Positions 26,817-35,919 of a DNA stretch of 64,000 bases are shown here, piece after piece. Below the pieces are notes generated by a model, which worked only from the letters and a program-made list of their open reading frames with translations, had not been told where the DNA came from and did no database searches. The DNA is from an uncultured Clostridia bacterium (GTDB lineage: Bacteria > Bacillota > Clostridia > Lachnospirales > CAG-274), in contig CAJTVH010000009.1 of assembly GCA_910579745.1 (NCBI GenBank), positions 1 through 64,000 of the forward strand. Direction: 5' to 3'. Numbering within the stretch: position 1 is the first letter of the stretch; every line of letters begins with the position of its first letter. The position numbers and the translations under genes were made by a program.

Positions 26817-27857
26817 TTAAATAGGAAATACGGGAGGCTGCTCGATTCCTGTTTTCTCATCGATGTCAAACAATATATTCATATTCTGCACAGCCTGACC
26901 CGCCGCTCCTTTAAACAAGTTATCTATCGCCCCAGTTACTATTACCCTGTTTGTTCTGCTATCAACGGTAAAGCCTATATCGCAGAAATTTGAGCCTTTT
27001 ACCCATTTTGTCTCGGGAAAAACTCCCTCTTTTGTAAGACGGACAAAATACTCGTTTTTATAATATTTCTCATATGCGGATTTTATGTCGCCGTAGCTGT
27101 AAGAACTATTTAAAGAGGCGTAGCATGTCGCTAATATTCCTCTGTTCATAGGTATTAAATGAGGGGTGAATGACAAAACTATTTTCTCTCCCGCCGCTAT
27201 TGATAGCTGTTCCTCTATTTCAGGAGTATGTCTGTGAGAGGCTATTTTATACGCTTTTACGGATTCGTTTACCTCGTCGAAATGAGTGCCTAAGCTTATT
27301 CCTCGTCCGGCTCCTGTTACACCCGATTTCGCGTCTATTATGATTGAGTTAATGTCTATTAATTTTTCTTTTACCAACGGGTAAAGAGAAAGAATGGAGC
27401 AAGTGGTGTAACACCCAGGATTGGCTATTATTCTTTTGTTTTTTATTTTATCCCTGTTTATCTCGCAAAGACCGTATACGGTTTCCGGAAGTATTTCTTT
27501 AGCCTCGTGAGACGTTTTATACCACTTTTCATATATATCAGAATCCCGCAGACGGAAGTCCGCCCCCAAATCTATTATTTTTGTGTTATTAAGTATTTTT
27601 TCCGTTACTTTTTTACTCGCTACCCCATGAGGAAGAGCCAGAAAAATTACGTCGCATACTTTTGACATTTCCTCTATATTCTCTTCCTCACAGATTTTTT
27701 CCGTATGTCTGAAATTTTCGTATACGCTTCCGTAATTTTGTCCTTTGTAGCTTTGGGACGTTATTACGGCTATTTCTGTTTTAGGATGATTTGTGAGTAT
27801 TCTCACAAGCTCGCTTCCGGCGTAACCAGTAGCGCCGATTATTCCCGCTTTTATCAT
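26817..27857 (-). CDS. argC: N-acetyl-gamma-glutamyl-phosphate reductase
   Basis: ArgC reduces N-acetylglutamyl phosphate to the semialdehyde with NADPH. The start at 27857 gives MIKAGIIGATGYAGSELVRI, the canonical N-terminus, with GGGGGA seven bases upstream; an upstream in-frame codon at 27878 would add seven residues. The catalytic Cys is in IANPGCYTTCS near residue 145, and GVTGAGRG follows. It is 346 residues. It is the first gene of the leftward operon, behind a strong promoter. Confidence 0.95.
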   Translation of the reverse strand: MIKAGIIGATGYAGSELVRILTNHPKTEIAVITSQSYKGQNYGSVYENFRHTEKICEEENIEEMSKVCDVIFLALPHGVASKKVTEKILNNTKIIDLGADFRLRDSDIYEKWYKTSHEAKEILPETVYGLCEINRDKIKNKRIIANPGCYTTCSILSLYPLVKEKLIDINSIIIDAKSGVTGAGRGISLGTHFDEVNESVKAYKIASHRHTPEIEEQLSIAAGEKIVLSFTPHLIPMNRGILATCYASLNSSYSYGDIKSAYEKYYKNEYFVRLTKEGVFPETKWVKGSNFCDIGFTVDSRTNRVIVTGAIDNLFKGAAGQAVQNMNILFDIDEKTGIEQPPVFPI

Positions 27858-27899
27858 AATTATTCCCCCGTTTCTCACATATAATTAATAATTTTAATA

Positions 27900-27928
27900 A
27901 TTATACATTTTTACACTGATTTATGCAA
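27900..27928 (-). promoter_or_regulatory. Promoter for argCJBD
   Basis: On the minus strand TTGCAT (27928-27923), 17 bases, then TATAAT (27905-27900). The spacer contains a weak TGTA/TACA-type half-palindrome that could be a partial ARG box. Confidence 0.75.
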
Positions 27929-28021
27929 GGATAATTTTGTATAAAATTTATGATGTATATTACTTGAAAATTAGTAAAAATTAAATTTATAAAAATAAAT
28001 TTTAAAATTTTATGCAAATAT

Positions 28022-28039
28022 AATGAATAAATATTCATT
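28022..28039. promoter_or_regulatory. ARG box (ArgR operator)
   Basis: AATGAATAAATATTCATT fits the full 18-base ArgR consensus (WNTGAATWWWWATTCANW) with no mismatch. A poorer second box may lie at 28001-28018, one ArgR-hexamer spacing (21 bp) away. It lies between the divergent argC and argG promoters, so repression by ArgR with arginine is expected for both. Confidence 0.85.
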
Positions 28040-28094
28040 AATTCAAGGCTTTTGAAAAAAAATTATGAAACAACTAAGACAATGAAATTTTATA

Positions 28095-28123
28095 TTGAAT
28101 ATTTTTTTTAAAAAGTGTATAAT
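28095..28123 (+). promoter_or_regulatory. Promoter for argGH
   Basis: TTGAAT (28095-28100), 17 bases, TATAAT (28118-28123). The leader before the argG ATG is about 25 nt and contains AGGAGG. Confidence 0.82.
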
Positions 28124-28155
28124 TATTACAACTTTATTTTTAGGAGGATTTTACT

Positions 28156-29364
28156 ATGAAAATTGTTCTTGCTTACTCAGGCGGTTTGGATACTTCCGTT
28201 ATTATACCTTGGCTTAAAGAAAATTATGACAACGCTGAGATTATAGCGGTGTGTGTTGATGTGGGACAAGGAAACGAAACGGACGGAATGGAGGAAAAGG
28301 CTCTTAAAATGGGCGCCAGCAAAATTTATATCGAGGATGTGAGAGAGGAGTTTATCACGGATTATGTTTATCCTATGGTTAAAGCGCACGCCGTTTATGA
28401 GGATAAATATCTTTTGGGTACTTCTATCGCGAGGCCTCTTATCGCTAAAAGACTTGTTGAAATCGCTCTTAAAGAGGGCGCTGAGGCTATTTGCCACGGA
28501 TGTACGGGAAAGGGCAACGACCAGATACGTTTTGAGCTTTCAATGAAAGCCCTCGCTCCTCAGATTAAAATTATCGCTCCTTGGAGAACATGGGATATTT
28601 CATCAAGGGATGAGGAAATAGAGTTTCTTCAAAAGAGAGGTCTTCCTGTTCCGATGAAAAAAGAGGAAAGCTATAGCAGAGACAGAAACTTATGGCATAT
28701 AAGTCACGAGGGACTTGACCTTGAGGAGCCGGAAAACGAGCCTAATTTTAAACATCTTCTTAAATTAGGCGTAAGTCCGGAGGAAGCGCCGGACGAGCCT
28801 ACTTATATTGAGATTGAGTTTGAGAAAGGCGTACCTGTTTCTTTAGACGGCAAAAAGGTTTCTCCTATTGAGCTTATGGACAAGCTTAACGAGCTTGGCG
28901 GCAAAAATGGTATCGGCATAGCCGATTTAGTTGAGAACCGTGTTGTGGGCATGAAGAGCAGGGGAGTTTATGAGACACCGGGAGGAACTATTTTATACGC
29001 CGCTCACAGAGATCTTGAATACCTTTGTCTCGATAAGCAGACTACTTCTTTTAAAGAGGTTATCAGAAATAAATATACAGAGATTATTTACTCAGGGGAA
29101 TGGTTTACCCCTTTAAGGGAGGCTTTATCAGCTTTTGTTGACTCAACTCAGGAAACGGTCACAGGAAAAGTTAAGCTTAAATTATACAAAGGAAACGTTA
29201 TCTCAGCGGGTGTAAGCTCTCCTTACTCTTTATACAGTCCAGAACTGGCAAGCTTTACGACAGGTGAGCTTTACAGCCACAAGGACGCTGACGGATTTAT
29301 TAATCTCTTTGGTCTTCCTCTTAAAGTTCGGGCTATGATGAGACAGCAGAGAGGTGACAAATAA
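28156..29364 (+). CDS. argG: Argininosuccinate synthase
   Basis: ArgG joins citrulline and aspartate using ATP. It is 402 residues, normal for the family. The ATP pyrophosphatase motif AYSGGLDTSV is at residues 5-14. GCTGKGNDQIRFE is near 118 and the citrulline-binding YSRDRNLWHIS near 172. The AGGAGG site is well placed. Its stop shares one base with the argH start (TAATG), implying translational coupling. No carbamoyltransferase (argF) is in this window. Confidence 0.97.
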   Translation: MKIVLAYSGGLDTSVIIPWLKENYDNAEIIAVCVDVGQGNETDGMEEKALKMGASKIYIEDVREEFITDYVYPMVKAHAVYEDKYLLGTSIARPLIAKRLVEIALKEGAEAICHGCTGKGNDQIRFELSMKALAPQIKIIAPWRTWDISSRDEEIEFLQKRGLPVPMKKEESYSRDRNLWHISHEGLDLEEPENEPNFKHLLKLGVSPEEAPDEPTYIEIEFEKGVPVSLDGKKVSPIELMDKLNELGGKNGIGIADLVENRVVGMKSRGVYETPGGTILYAAHRDLEYLCLDKQTTSFKEVIRNKYTEIIYSGEWFTPLREALSAFVDSTQETVTGKVKLKLYKGNVISAGVSSPYSLYSPELASFTTGELYSHKDADGFINLFGLPLKVRAMMRQQRGDK

Positions 29365-30740
29365 TGAAACTTTGGGGCGGAAGATTTACAAAGTCTACCG
29401 ACAGTTTTACCGACCATTTTCATTCCTCTATTTCTTTTGATAAAAGAATGTATAAACAGGACATAGCCGGAAGTATCGCTCACGCAGATATGCTTGGAGA
29501 GCAGGGAATTATATCAAAAGAAGACGCGGAGCTTATTAAAAAAACTTTAACTGAGATTCTCGACGACATATCAAAGGGAAACGTCACTTTTGACGAGAAA
29601 GCCGAGGATATTCATATGAATATCGAGACAATCCTTATTGAGAGAATCGGAGACGTGGGAAAACGTCTGCACACGGGCAGAAGCAGAAACGACCAAGTGG
29701 CCCTTGACCTTCGTATGTATTTAAAAGAAGAGATTAGTGAAATAAAAGAGCTTATTAAAAAACTTTTAAGCGTTTTAAACAAAACGGCCAAAGAAAATAT
29801 TGACACTATCATGCCGGGGTATACTCATCTTCAAAACGCCCAGCCTGTTACTTTCGCTCATCATTTGCTCGCTTATACTGAAATGTTTAAAAGAGATTAC
29901 GACAGATTATCGGACTGCCATAAAAGAACGAACGTTATGCCTTTGGGGGCGGGCGCTCTCGCCTCTACGACATACCCATTAAACAGGGAGCTTGTATGCG
30001 AGTCTTTGGGATTTGATAGCATCACTTTAAACAGTATGGACAGTGTAAGCGACAGGGATTTCAGCGCTGAGCTATTATACTGTATGTCCATGGTTATGAT
30101 GCATTTAAGCCGTTTCTGCGAGGAAATTATTTTATGGTCGAATCAGCAGTTTAAATTTATTGAGTTATCGGACGCTTACAGTACCGGAAGCTCTATTATG
30201 CCCCAGAAAAAAAATCCTGATATGGCTGAACTTATAAGAGGAAAAACGGGACGGGTATACGGTGACCTTATGGGCTTTTTAACTGTTATGAAAGGTCTTC
30301 CTCTGGCTTATAACAAAGATATGCAGGAAGACAAGGAAAGCGTTTTTGACGCTGTGGATACGGTTAAAATGTGTATGCCAGTGTTTACGGCTATGATTGA
30401 GACTATGAAAATCAATAAGGAAAATATGAGAATGGCGGCGAAGGGCGGATTTATGAACGCTACGGACGCCGCCGACTGGCTAGTTAAACATGGGGTTCCT
30501 TTCCGTGACGCTCACGCGGTTATAGGGCAAATGGTCTTATATTGTATTGAGAACTCAAAGGCTTTAGAGGATTTATCCATTGAGGAGATGAAAAAATTCA
30601 GCGGGGTTTTTGATGAGAGTGTTTTTGAGGCTATTTCACTTGAAAAATGTGTTGAGGCCAGAAGGGTTGACGGAGGACCCTCAAAGTGGTATATTGAGAA
30701 GCTAATCGCTTTTAATGAGGAATTTATATCAGGACTTTAA
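29364..30740 (+). CDS. argH: Argininosuccinate lyase
   Basis: ArgH releases arginine and fumarate in the last step of arginine synthesis. It is 458 residues. The start is MKLWGGRFTK. Family signatures include HTGRSRNDQVALDLR near residue 110, GYTHLQNAQPVTFAHH near 157, and the fumarase/lyase signature GSSIMPQKKNPDMAELIRGK near 279, containing the catalytic Ser loop. It overlaps argG by one base. A family-3 element follows. Confidence 0.97.
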   Translation: MKLWGGRFTKSTDSFTDHFHSSISFDKRMYKQDIAGSIAHADMLGEQGIISKEDAELIKKTLTEILDDISKGNVTFDEKAEDIHMNIETILIERIGDVGKRLHTGRSRNDQVALDLRMYLKEEISEIKELIKKLLSVLNKTAKENIDTIMPGYTHLQNAQPVTFAHHLLAYTEMFKRDYDRLSDCHKRTNVMPLGAGALASTTYPLNRELVCESLGFDSITLNSMDSVSDRDFSAELLYCMSMVMMHLSRFCEEIILWSNQQFKFIELSDAYSTGSSIMPQKKNPDMAELIRGKTGRVYGDLMGFLTVMKGLPLAYNKDMQEDKESVFDAVDTVKMCMPVFTAMIETMKINKENMRMAAKGGFMNATDAADWLVKHGVPFRDAHAVIGQMVLYCIENSKALEDLSIEEMKKFSGVFDESVFEAISLEKCVEARRVDGGPSKWYIEKLIAFNEEFISGL

Positions 30741-30753
30741 CCAAGAGGGTAAG

Positions 30754-30906
30754 TATAGTCAAATAACTTTAAAATGAGCAAAGGAAGGCGAGCTAGAAAT
30801 TATTTTCACAAGGCGGGGTAAGAAGAATGCGGCCGTGGTCTTATGCCTACTGACGCTAACGCTGTAGAAAAGGATTTTTTGCCGCCGAAATTGTTTATAT
30901 ATTATG
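30754..30906 (+). repeat. Family-3 repeat, copy A
   Basis: The left end is TATAGTCAAATAACTTTAAA, then the family interior (ACAAGGCGG, ATGCCTACTGACGCTAACGC, GCCGCCGAA). The right terminus is degraded. It occupies the argH to 31-kb gap. Confidence 0.75.
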
Positions 30907-30984
30907 CTTTTTCGGGCGCTCTTAAATTTTTATTTATAAATTAATTGATGTTTAGCGTTAAATGAAAGGGTGGTTTTGTTTTTT

Positions 30985-31611
30985 ATGAAGGTTTGGAACG
31001 TAAACGATGAGAAATTTTTAAAATATGGGAAGGTAATTAAAGGATATGACTTAAACGGGATTGTTTCGGCTCTTGAAAAACTTCCCGCCACAGACGACGT
31101 TGTATATGAACCGTCGGAAGAGAGCCTTGAGAAATTCAGCGGTATGTTTGCCGAAAGGTTTTTTGGCCAGATGGAAGTTCAGGTTGGATTTTGCAATGGA
31201 AAAAATTATCTCCTTAACGCTGTTGAGTATCACAGAAGTTCGGAAATTAATATCGCCGCCAAAGACGCTATATTGCTTTTGGGCTCTTTACAGGATGTAA
31301 AAGAGGAGGACGAGGGGAACTTTGCTTATGACACTTCTCTCATTGAGGCTTTTTTTGTTCCGGCTAATACCGCTGTCGAGCTTTACGCCACTACATTACA
31401 TTACGCGCCGTGTTCCGTAGGAGATAGTTATTTTAAAATGGCTGTAGTTTTGCCAAGGGGCACAAATTATCCTCTTGACAAAACTTTTGATATGGGTGAG
31501 GAAAAACTTTTGACCGCGAGAAATAAGTTTCTTATAGCCCATAAAGACGCTTATATTAAAGACGCTTTTAACGGACTTATCGGTGATAATATCGATGTGA
31601 GAAACGATTGA
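30985..31611 (+). CDS. DUF4867 family protein
   Basis: This 208-residue cytoplasmic protein starts MKVWNVNDEKFLKYGKVIKG, typical of DUF4867. The frame is open upstream to a GTG at 30970, but the ATG at 30985 matches the family. A cupin-like barrel is suggested by strands around VFFVPAN-type AFFVPANTAVELYATTLHYAPC (split at AFFVPANTAVELY and ATTLHYAPC) and VVLPRGTNYPLD. Members are found near sugar-metabolism genes in Clostridia, but the activity is unknown. Confidence 0.82.
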   Translation: MKVWNVNDEKFLKYGKVIKGYDLNGIVSALEKLPATDDVVYEPSEESLEKFSGMFAERFFGQMEVQVGFCNGKNYLLNAVEYHRSSEINIAAKDAILLLGSLQDVKEEDEGNFAYDTSLIEAFFVPANTAVELYATTLHYAPCSVGDSYFKMAVVLPRGTNYPLDKTFDMGEEKLLTARNKFLIAHKDAYIKDAFNGLIGDNIDVRND

Positions 31612-31752
31612 GAAATTAGTGAACCTGTCCGATAGCGTTCTGATAACGTTTTTTTGAAATTTTATTTCAGAGAGTGCCTCAGTGTGTAAAAATCCATATA
31701 TCTACGGTAAAGATGGCTGGCGCGGTTAGGGCTTATTTAGAGTTTTTTTTAA

Positions 31753-31800
31753 TTTTATAATAGACCTGTTCAATAATTATTGAACAGGTCTATTATAAAA
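31753..31800. repeat. Perfect 48-bp palindrome
   Basis: All 48 bases from 31753 to 31800 are self-complementary with no central spacer. Each arm contains TAGACCTGTTCAATAA or its complement. It ends 47 bases before the PepSY gene ATG. As a terminator for the DUF4867 gene it lacks a T tract on the exit side, so an operator or cruciform role is also possible. Confidence 0.9.
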
Positions 31801-31847
31801 ATATACTCTGTTTTGACAGTTTTATGAATTTTAAGGGGGGCGGTTAA

Positions 31848-32507
31848 ATGAAAAAAAAGATTATTATAAGTGTTTTAGCTGTTTTTGCGGTAACTGTGGT
31901 TATAGTTATTTTTTTCTTATTAAACAGAGACGTTATAGGAACGGAACGGGCGCAGGCCATTGTTCTTGAGCATTCGGGAATATCGGCGGGCGACGCCGAA
32001 TTTACAAAAGTAGAGCTTGACGGGTCAGAATATGATATTGAGTTTATAGCTCCTGACGGAAAGTATGAGTATGAGATATCTTCTTATACAGGAGATATTT
32101 TAGAGTATAAACGAGATATAAACAGAGGCGGCGCGGATTTTGGCGCCGAGGCTTCACCGACGGAACCGCCGATAAAAAATAATATGACGGAAGCCTTAAC
32201 GGAGGGAAACTCTCAGGAGGTTTCTGGAGGAAATAATATTTCTGATTTGCCTGAGCGTATAACGGCTCAACCGGAAAAATTATCGGAACAAGAAATATTT
32301 GATATAGCTTATAATCACGCGGGGGTAAAATATGAGAACGTATTATATTCAGAGATAAAGTTTAAGGAAGGCGTATACGATTTGGAGTTTGACACCGCTG
32401 ATTACGAGTATGACTATAAAATTTCGCCAAGCGGGCAGGTAATAGAGTTTGAGAAAGAGATACAGGACGGCTATAGATTAAAAAAACACCATATAGACCA
32501 TTATTAA
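31848..32507 (+). CDS. Membrane-anchored protein with two PepSY domains
   Basis: This 219-residue extracytoplasmic protein has an N-terminal membrane anchor (about residues 4-25). PepSY domain 1 (about 33-92) contains RAQAIVLEHSGI and EYDIEF, ending SYTGDILEYKRD. A Thr/Glu/Asn-rich linker (95-140) follows. PepSY domain 2 (about 142-205) has EQEIFDIAYNHAGV and VYDLEF. PepSY domains are associated with regulation of secreted peptidases. Ribosome site AAGGGGGGCGG lies upstream. Confidence 0.87.
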   Translation: MKKKIIISVLAVFAVTVVIVIFFLLNRDVIGTERAQAIVLEHSGISAGDAEFTKVELDGSEYDIEFIAPDGKYEYEISSYTGDILEYKRDINRGGADFGAEASPTEPPIKNNMTEALTEGNSQEVSGGNNISDLPERITAQPEKLSEQEIFDIAYNHAGVKYENVLYSEIKFKEGVYDLEFDTADYEYDYKISPSGQVIEFEKEIQDGYRLKKHHIDHY

Positions 32508-32796
32508 AAATTTTTGTTATAAGTGGTTAAAAAACGAGATAAAAATTTTTGAGAAAGCTAAACATCAATTTTAAAATCGGAGCATTTATTCAGCGGGTTA
32601 AAAACGAGTGTGTAATTTCTAAATATTGTATTGACTAAATATAAGATTTTATATTATAATAATAAAATGGTTTTATTAATTTCTGACTGTTTGTTTTGTC
32701 AGGGTTAATATTATTTCGTAAATTTATTTTGTATAACATACGATTTTTATTGAGAATTGTAAAAGTATGTTAAATTTTTAATTTTCCTGTTATTTA

Positions 32797-33031
32797 TACT
32801 AATCTTTTTTTAAATATTGGATAAAAAGATATAAAAACAAAAAGACTTTACGGGAGTGCCGTATTTGTGTCTGCGCTTTCGCTCCGTTATTTTAGCGAAA
32901 GGTGTTTGTGAGACAGACAGCGAAAGCGCAGAGAGAATAAAGGGGCGATTTGGAAAATTTAAAGTAAAATAATTTTTTATTTCCATAGCTGTCAAAATAC
33001 GTTATATTCACTTTTTTAAATGAGATTAGTA
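32797..33031 (+). repeat. Family-4 repeat, copy A
   Basis: It runs from TACTAATCTTTTTTTAAATA to TTTTTTAAATGAGATTAGTA, an inverted pair, and contains GATATAAAAACAAAAAGAC and GAAAGCGCAGAGAGAAT. An internal hairpin, GCGCTTTCGCT/AGCGAAAGCGC, lies at about 32873-32925. Its right end merges into copy B. The stretch 32508-32796 has nothing I can name. Confidence 0.7.
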
Positions 33032-33214
33032 TAAAAAGATATAAAAGCAAAAAAATATTTTACGGCGTGTTTACGCCAAAATTTTAGAGAGAGGCGTTTT
33101 TAAACTCTGAAAGCGCAGAGAGAATTGTTTACAATTCGGAAAATTTTTAATAAAACAATTTTTTTGTTTTTTATACCGCTTAATATATTATATCCGTTTT
33201 TTTAAATGAGACTA
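33024..33214 (+). repeat. Family-4 repeat, copy B
   Basis: This is a second, slightly shorter copy in direct tandem with A, sharing GATATAAAAGCAAAAAAATA, GAAAGCGCAGAGAGAAT and the right end TTTTTTAAATGAGACTAGTA. It lies just upstream of serC. Confidence 0.7.
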
Positions 33215-33249
33215 GTATTAATTTTTATTTATAGGGAGGCTTTACATTT

Positions 33250-34329
33250 ATGGAAAGAGTTTATAATTTTTCAGCGGGCCCGTCTATGCTTCCGCTGCCT
33301 GTTTTGGAGAAAATTCAGAAGGAATTGGTTTGCTATGGCAATTCCGGTATGTCCGTTATGGAAATGAGTCACCGCTCAAAAGTATTTGAGGAAATTATTC
33401 AGGGCGCTGAAAAACTTTTAAGAGAGCTTATGGATATTCCTGATAATTATAAGGTTATGTTTTTACAGGGCGGAGGCTCAACTCAGTTCGCCATGATTCC
33501 TATGAATCTTTTTAAAAACAAAAAGGCTGATTTCGTGAAAACCGGTCAATGGGCTAAAAAAGCTATTGAGGAGGCTTCTAAATTTGGTACAGCGAACGTT
33601 ATCGCTTCCTCAGAGGATAAAACCTATTCTTACATTCCCGTTCTTCACAAAGAGGATTTTTCTAAAGACGCTGATTATTTCTACATAACTTACAACAATA
33701 CTATTTACGGGACAAGATACACTGAACTTCCTGACACCGGTGACGTGCCTTTGGTAGCCGATATTTCAAGCAATATTATGTCGGAGGTTATAGACGTTAA
33801 TAAATTTGGTCTGTTATTCGCGGGAGCTCAGAAAAACGTAGGGCCAGCAGGGGTTACTATCGTTATTATGAGAGAGGATTTAATAAGCGAGCCGATTTCC
33901 GGAACTCCTACTATGCTTAATTATTCTATTCACTCAAACGCCGGCTCTCTTTACAACACTCCTCCGTGCTTCGCTATTTACGCCGCTAAACTTGTGTTTG
34001 AGTGGATTAAGGATATGGGCGGAGTCAAAGGTGTTCAGGCGATAAACGAGGAGAAGGCAGGTATACTTTACGATTATCTTGACGCCTCAAATATGTTTAA
34101 GGGTACAGTTGTGTATAAAGACCGTTCTTTAATGAATATTCCTTTTGTTACAAAAAGCGACGAGCTTAACGCTAAATTTATCAAAGAGGCTACTGACAGC
34201 GGATTTGTCAATCTTAAAGGACACCGTACCGTGGGCGGCATGAGAGCGAGCATTTATAACGCTATGCCTGTGGAGGGCGTTTCAAAGCTTGTTGAGTTTA
34301 TGAAAAAATTTGAGGTGGATAATAAATAA
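33250..34329 (+). CDS. serC: Phosphoserine aminotransferase
   Basis: This PLP enzyme makes 3-phosphoserine from 3-phosphohydroxypyruvate. It is 359 residues. It starts MERVYNFSAGPSMLPLPVLE. FLQGGGSTQFAMIPMN is near residue 72. The Schiff-base Lys is in LFAGAQKNVGPAG near residue 196. GTPTMLNYSIH and the C-terminal VGGMRASIYNAMP are conserved. With the next gene it forms the serine pathway, sharing a neighbourhood with DUF1015 as in many Clostridia. Confidence 0.96.
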   Translation: MERVYNFSAGPSMLPLPVLEKIQKELVCYGNSGMSVMEMSHRSKVFEEIIQGAEKLLRELMDIPDNYKVMFLQGGGSTQFAMIPMNLFKNKKADFVKTGQWAKKAIEEASKFGTANVIASSEDKTYSYIPVLHKEDFSKDADYFYITYNNTIYGTRYTELPDTGDVPLVADISSNIMSEVIDVNKFGLLFAGAQKNVGPAGVTIVIMREDLISEPISGTPTMLNYSIHSNAGSLYNTPPCFAIYAAKLVFEWIKDMGGVKGVQAINEEKAGILYDYLDASNMFKGTVVYKDRSLMNIPFVTKSDELNAKFIKEATDSGFVNLKGHRTVGGMRASIYNAMPVEGVSKLVEFMKKFEVDNK

Positions 34330-34481
34330 GTTTAAACTTAAAATCAGCCAGAGGCCTATTTACAGCGGGTTAGATATAAATTAAAATTTTTTATGGATGA
34401 AACCGCCGAGATTGAGTCTTAAAAATTTTTGAGCGGGTTTATTATAGTAGGGTTTTATGAGAATACAAGGAGATATTGAAG

Positions 34482-35636
34482 ATGTATAAGGTTTTAACTT
34501 TAAATAAAATTTCAAAAGTTGGTTTATCGGAGCTTCCGGAGAACATGTACTCGGTTTCAGATGAGGAAAAAAATCCTGACGCCGTTCTTTTAAGAAGTTT
34601 TAAAATGCACGACATGGAACTTCCTGAATCCCTTTTAGCCGTAGCGAGATGCGGGGCGGGAGTAAACAATATTCCTCTTGACAAATGCGCTGAGAAAGGA
34701 ATAGTAGTGTTCAACACTCCCGGAGCCAACGCCAACGCCGTTAAAGAACTTGTTTTGACAGCGCTTTTGATTTCATCACGTAAAATTGCTGAGAGCTATG
34801 AGTGGGCCAAATCACTTAAAGGCAGCGAGGGTATTCCAGCGGCTGTGGAGAAAGGCAAATCTCAGTTTGCCGGCCCTGAAATCATGGGCAAAACTTTAGG
34901 CATAATCGGTTTAGGAGCTATAGGAGTGCTTGTGGCTGAGGCGGCGGTCTCTCTTGGAATGAAAGTTATAGGGTACGACCCATTTCTTTCTTTAAACGGG
35001 GCGTTGAAGCTTGACAAAGCCGTTAAATACACAACTAATCTTGACGACGTTTACAGCGAGAGCGATTATATAACAGTTCATGTTCCTCTTACTCCAGACA
35101 CAAAGGAAATGTTTTGTAAAGAGAGTTTCGCCAAAATGAAGGACGGAGTTAGAATAATTAATTTGGCGAGAGGAGAGCTTGTTAATATAGGCGACATTAA
35201 AGAAGCTATTAAAGAGGGCAAAGTGTGTAAGTTTGTTACGGACTTCCCGAATGAGGATACAGTGGGCGTTGACGGGATAATAACCCTGCCTCATTTAGGA
35301 GCTTCAACACCGGAGGCGGAGGATAACTGCGCTTCTATGGCCGCTAATGAGATGAGAGAATATTTAGAAAACGGAAATATTGTTAATTCCGTGAATTATC
35401 CTAATTGCTTTTTAGCCAAAAACGCTGAGTCAAGGATCTGCGTCCTTTACAAAAACTCACCGGACGCTGTCTCAAACATTACAAAGGCTTTCGCCGACAA
35501 GGGCGTTACCGTTAAAGATATGGCGAGCAAAAGCAAAGGAGATTTCGCTTACTCAATTATTGATTTTGACGGGGCTTGTGATATGTCAGGCGCTATTGGG
35601 GCTATAGAGGGCGTTATCAGAGTAAGAGTTATTTAA
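34482..35636 (+). CDS. serA: D-3-phosphoglycerate dehydrogenase with ACT domain
   Basis: SerA oxidises 3-phosphoglycerate to start serine synthesis. The ATG at 34482 (MYKVLTLNKIS) follows AAGGAG by nine bases. NAD-binding GLGAIGVLVAEA is near residue 146. The catalytic residues fit: Arg in NLARGELV, Glu in DFPNED, His in LPHLGAST. A short C-terminal ACT domain (about 315-384) could sense serine. It is 384 residues. It lies 152 bases after serC. Confidence 0.95.
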   Translation: MYKVLTLNKISKVGLSELPENMYSVSDEEKNPDAVLLRSFKMHDMELPESLLAVARCGAGVNNIPLDKCAEKGIVVFNTPGANANAVKELVLTALLISSRKIAESYEWAKSLKGSEGIPAAVEKGKSQFAGPEIMGKTLGIIGLGAIGVLVAEAAVSLGMKVIGYDPFLSLNGALKLDKAVKYTTNLDDVYSESDYITVHVPLTPDTKEMFCKESFAKMKDGVRIINLARGELVNIGDIKEAIKEGKVCKFVTDFPNEDTVGVDGIITLPHLGASTPEAEDNCASMAANEMREYLENGNIVNSVNYPNCFLAKNAESRICVLYKNSPDAVSNITKAFADKGVTVKDMASKSKGDFAYSIIDFDGACDMSGAIGAIEGVIRVRVI

Positions 35637-35684
35637 ATTTTATAAAATTTATATTTTTACCGCTATAGAGAGTGTAAGGGATTC

Positions 35685-35803
35685 AAGCGTATCTAAAAAC
35701 CGAGATACGCTTGAAAAATCATAAAAAAGAGGTAGAATCCTTTTTCTTTATTTTTCACAGTTTGCAAAACTCTGACAATAAGTACAAAGTTTTAGGATAC
35801 GCT
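35685..35803. repeat. Diverged family-1-like repeat, copy 8
   Basis: Left AAGCGTATCTAAAAACCGAG and right AGTTTTAGGATACGCTT form an imperfect inverted pair around a shorter, diverged interior. It sits between serA and the DUF1015 gene. Confidence 0.65.
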
Positions 35804-35851
35804 TCTATAGAGATTAAAAGAATTTTCAGTGTGTAATAATTATTTTAAATA

Positions 35852-35890
35852 TCAGGTTTTATTAAAACCTGACTATTTATTTTTTATTAT
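35852..35890 (+). terminator. Hairpin with T-rich tail upstream of DUF1015 gene
   Basis: TCAGGTTTT (35852-35860) pairs with AAAACCTGA (35864-35872), followed by CTATTTATTTTTTATT. It could terminate the serC-serA transcript or attenuate the next gene. Confidence 0.6.
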
Positions 35891-35919
35891 TTAATGTAAT
35901 TTATCAAGGAGGGAAAACT

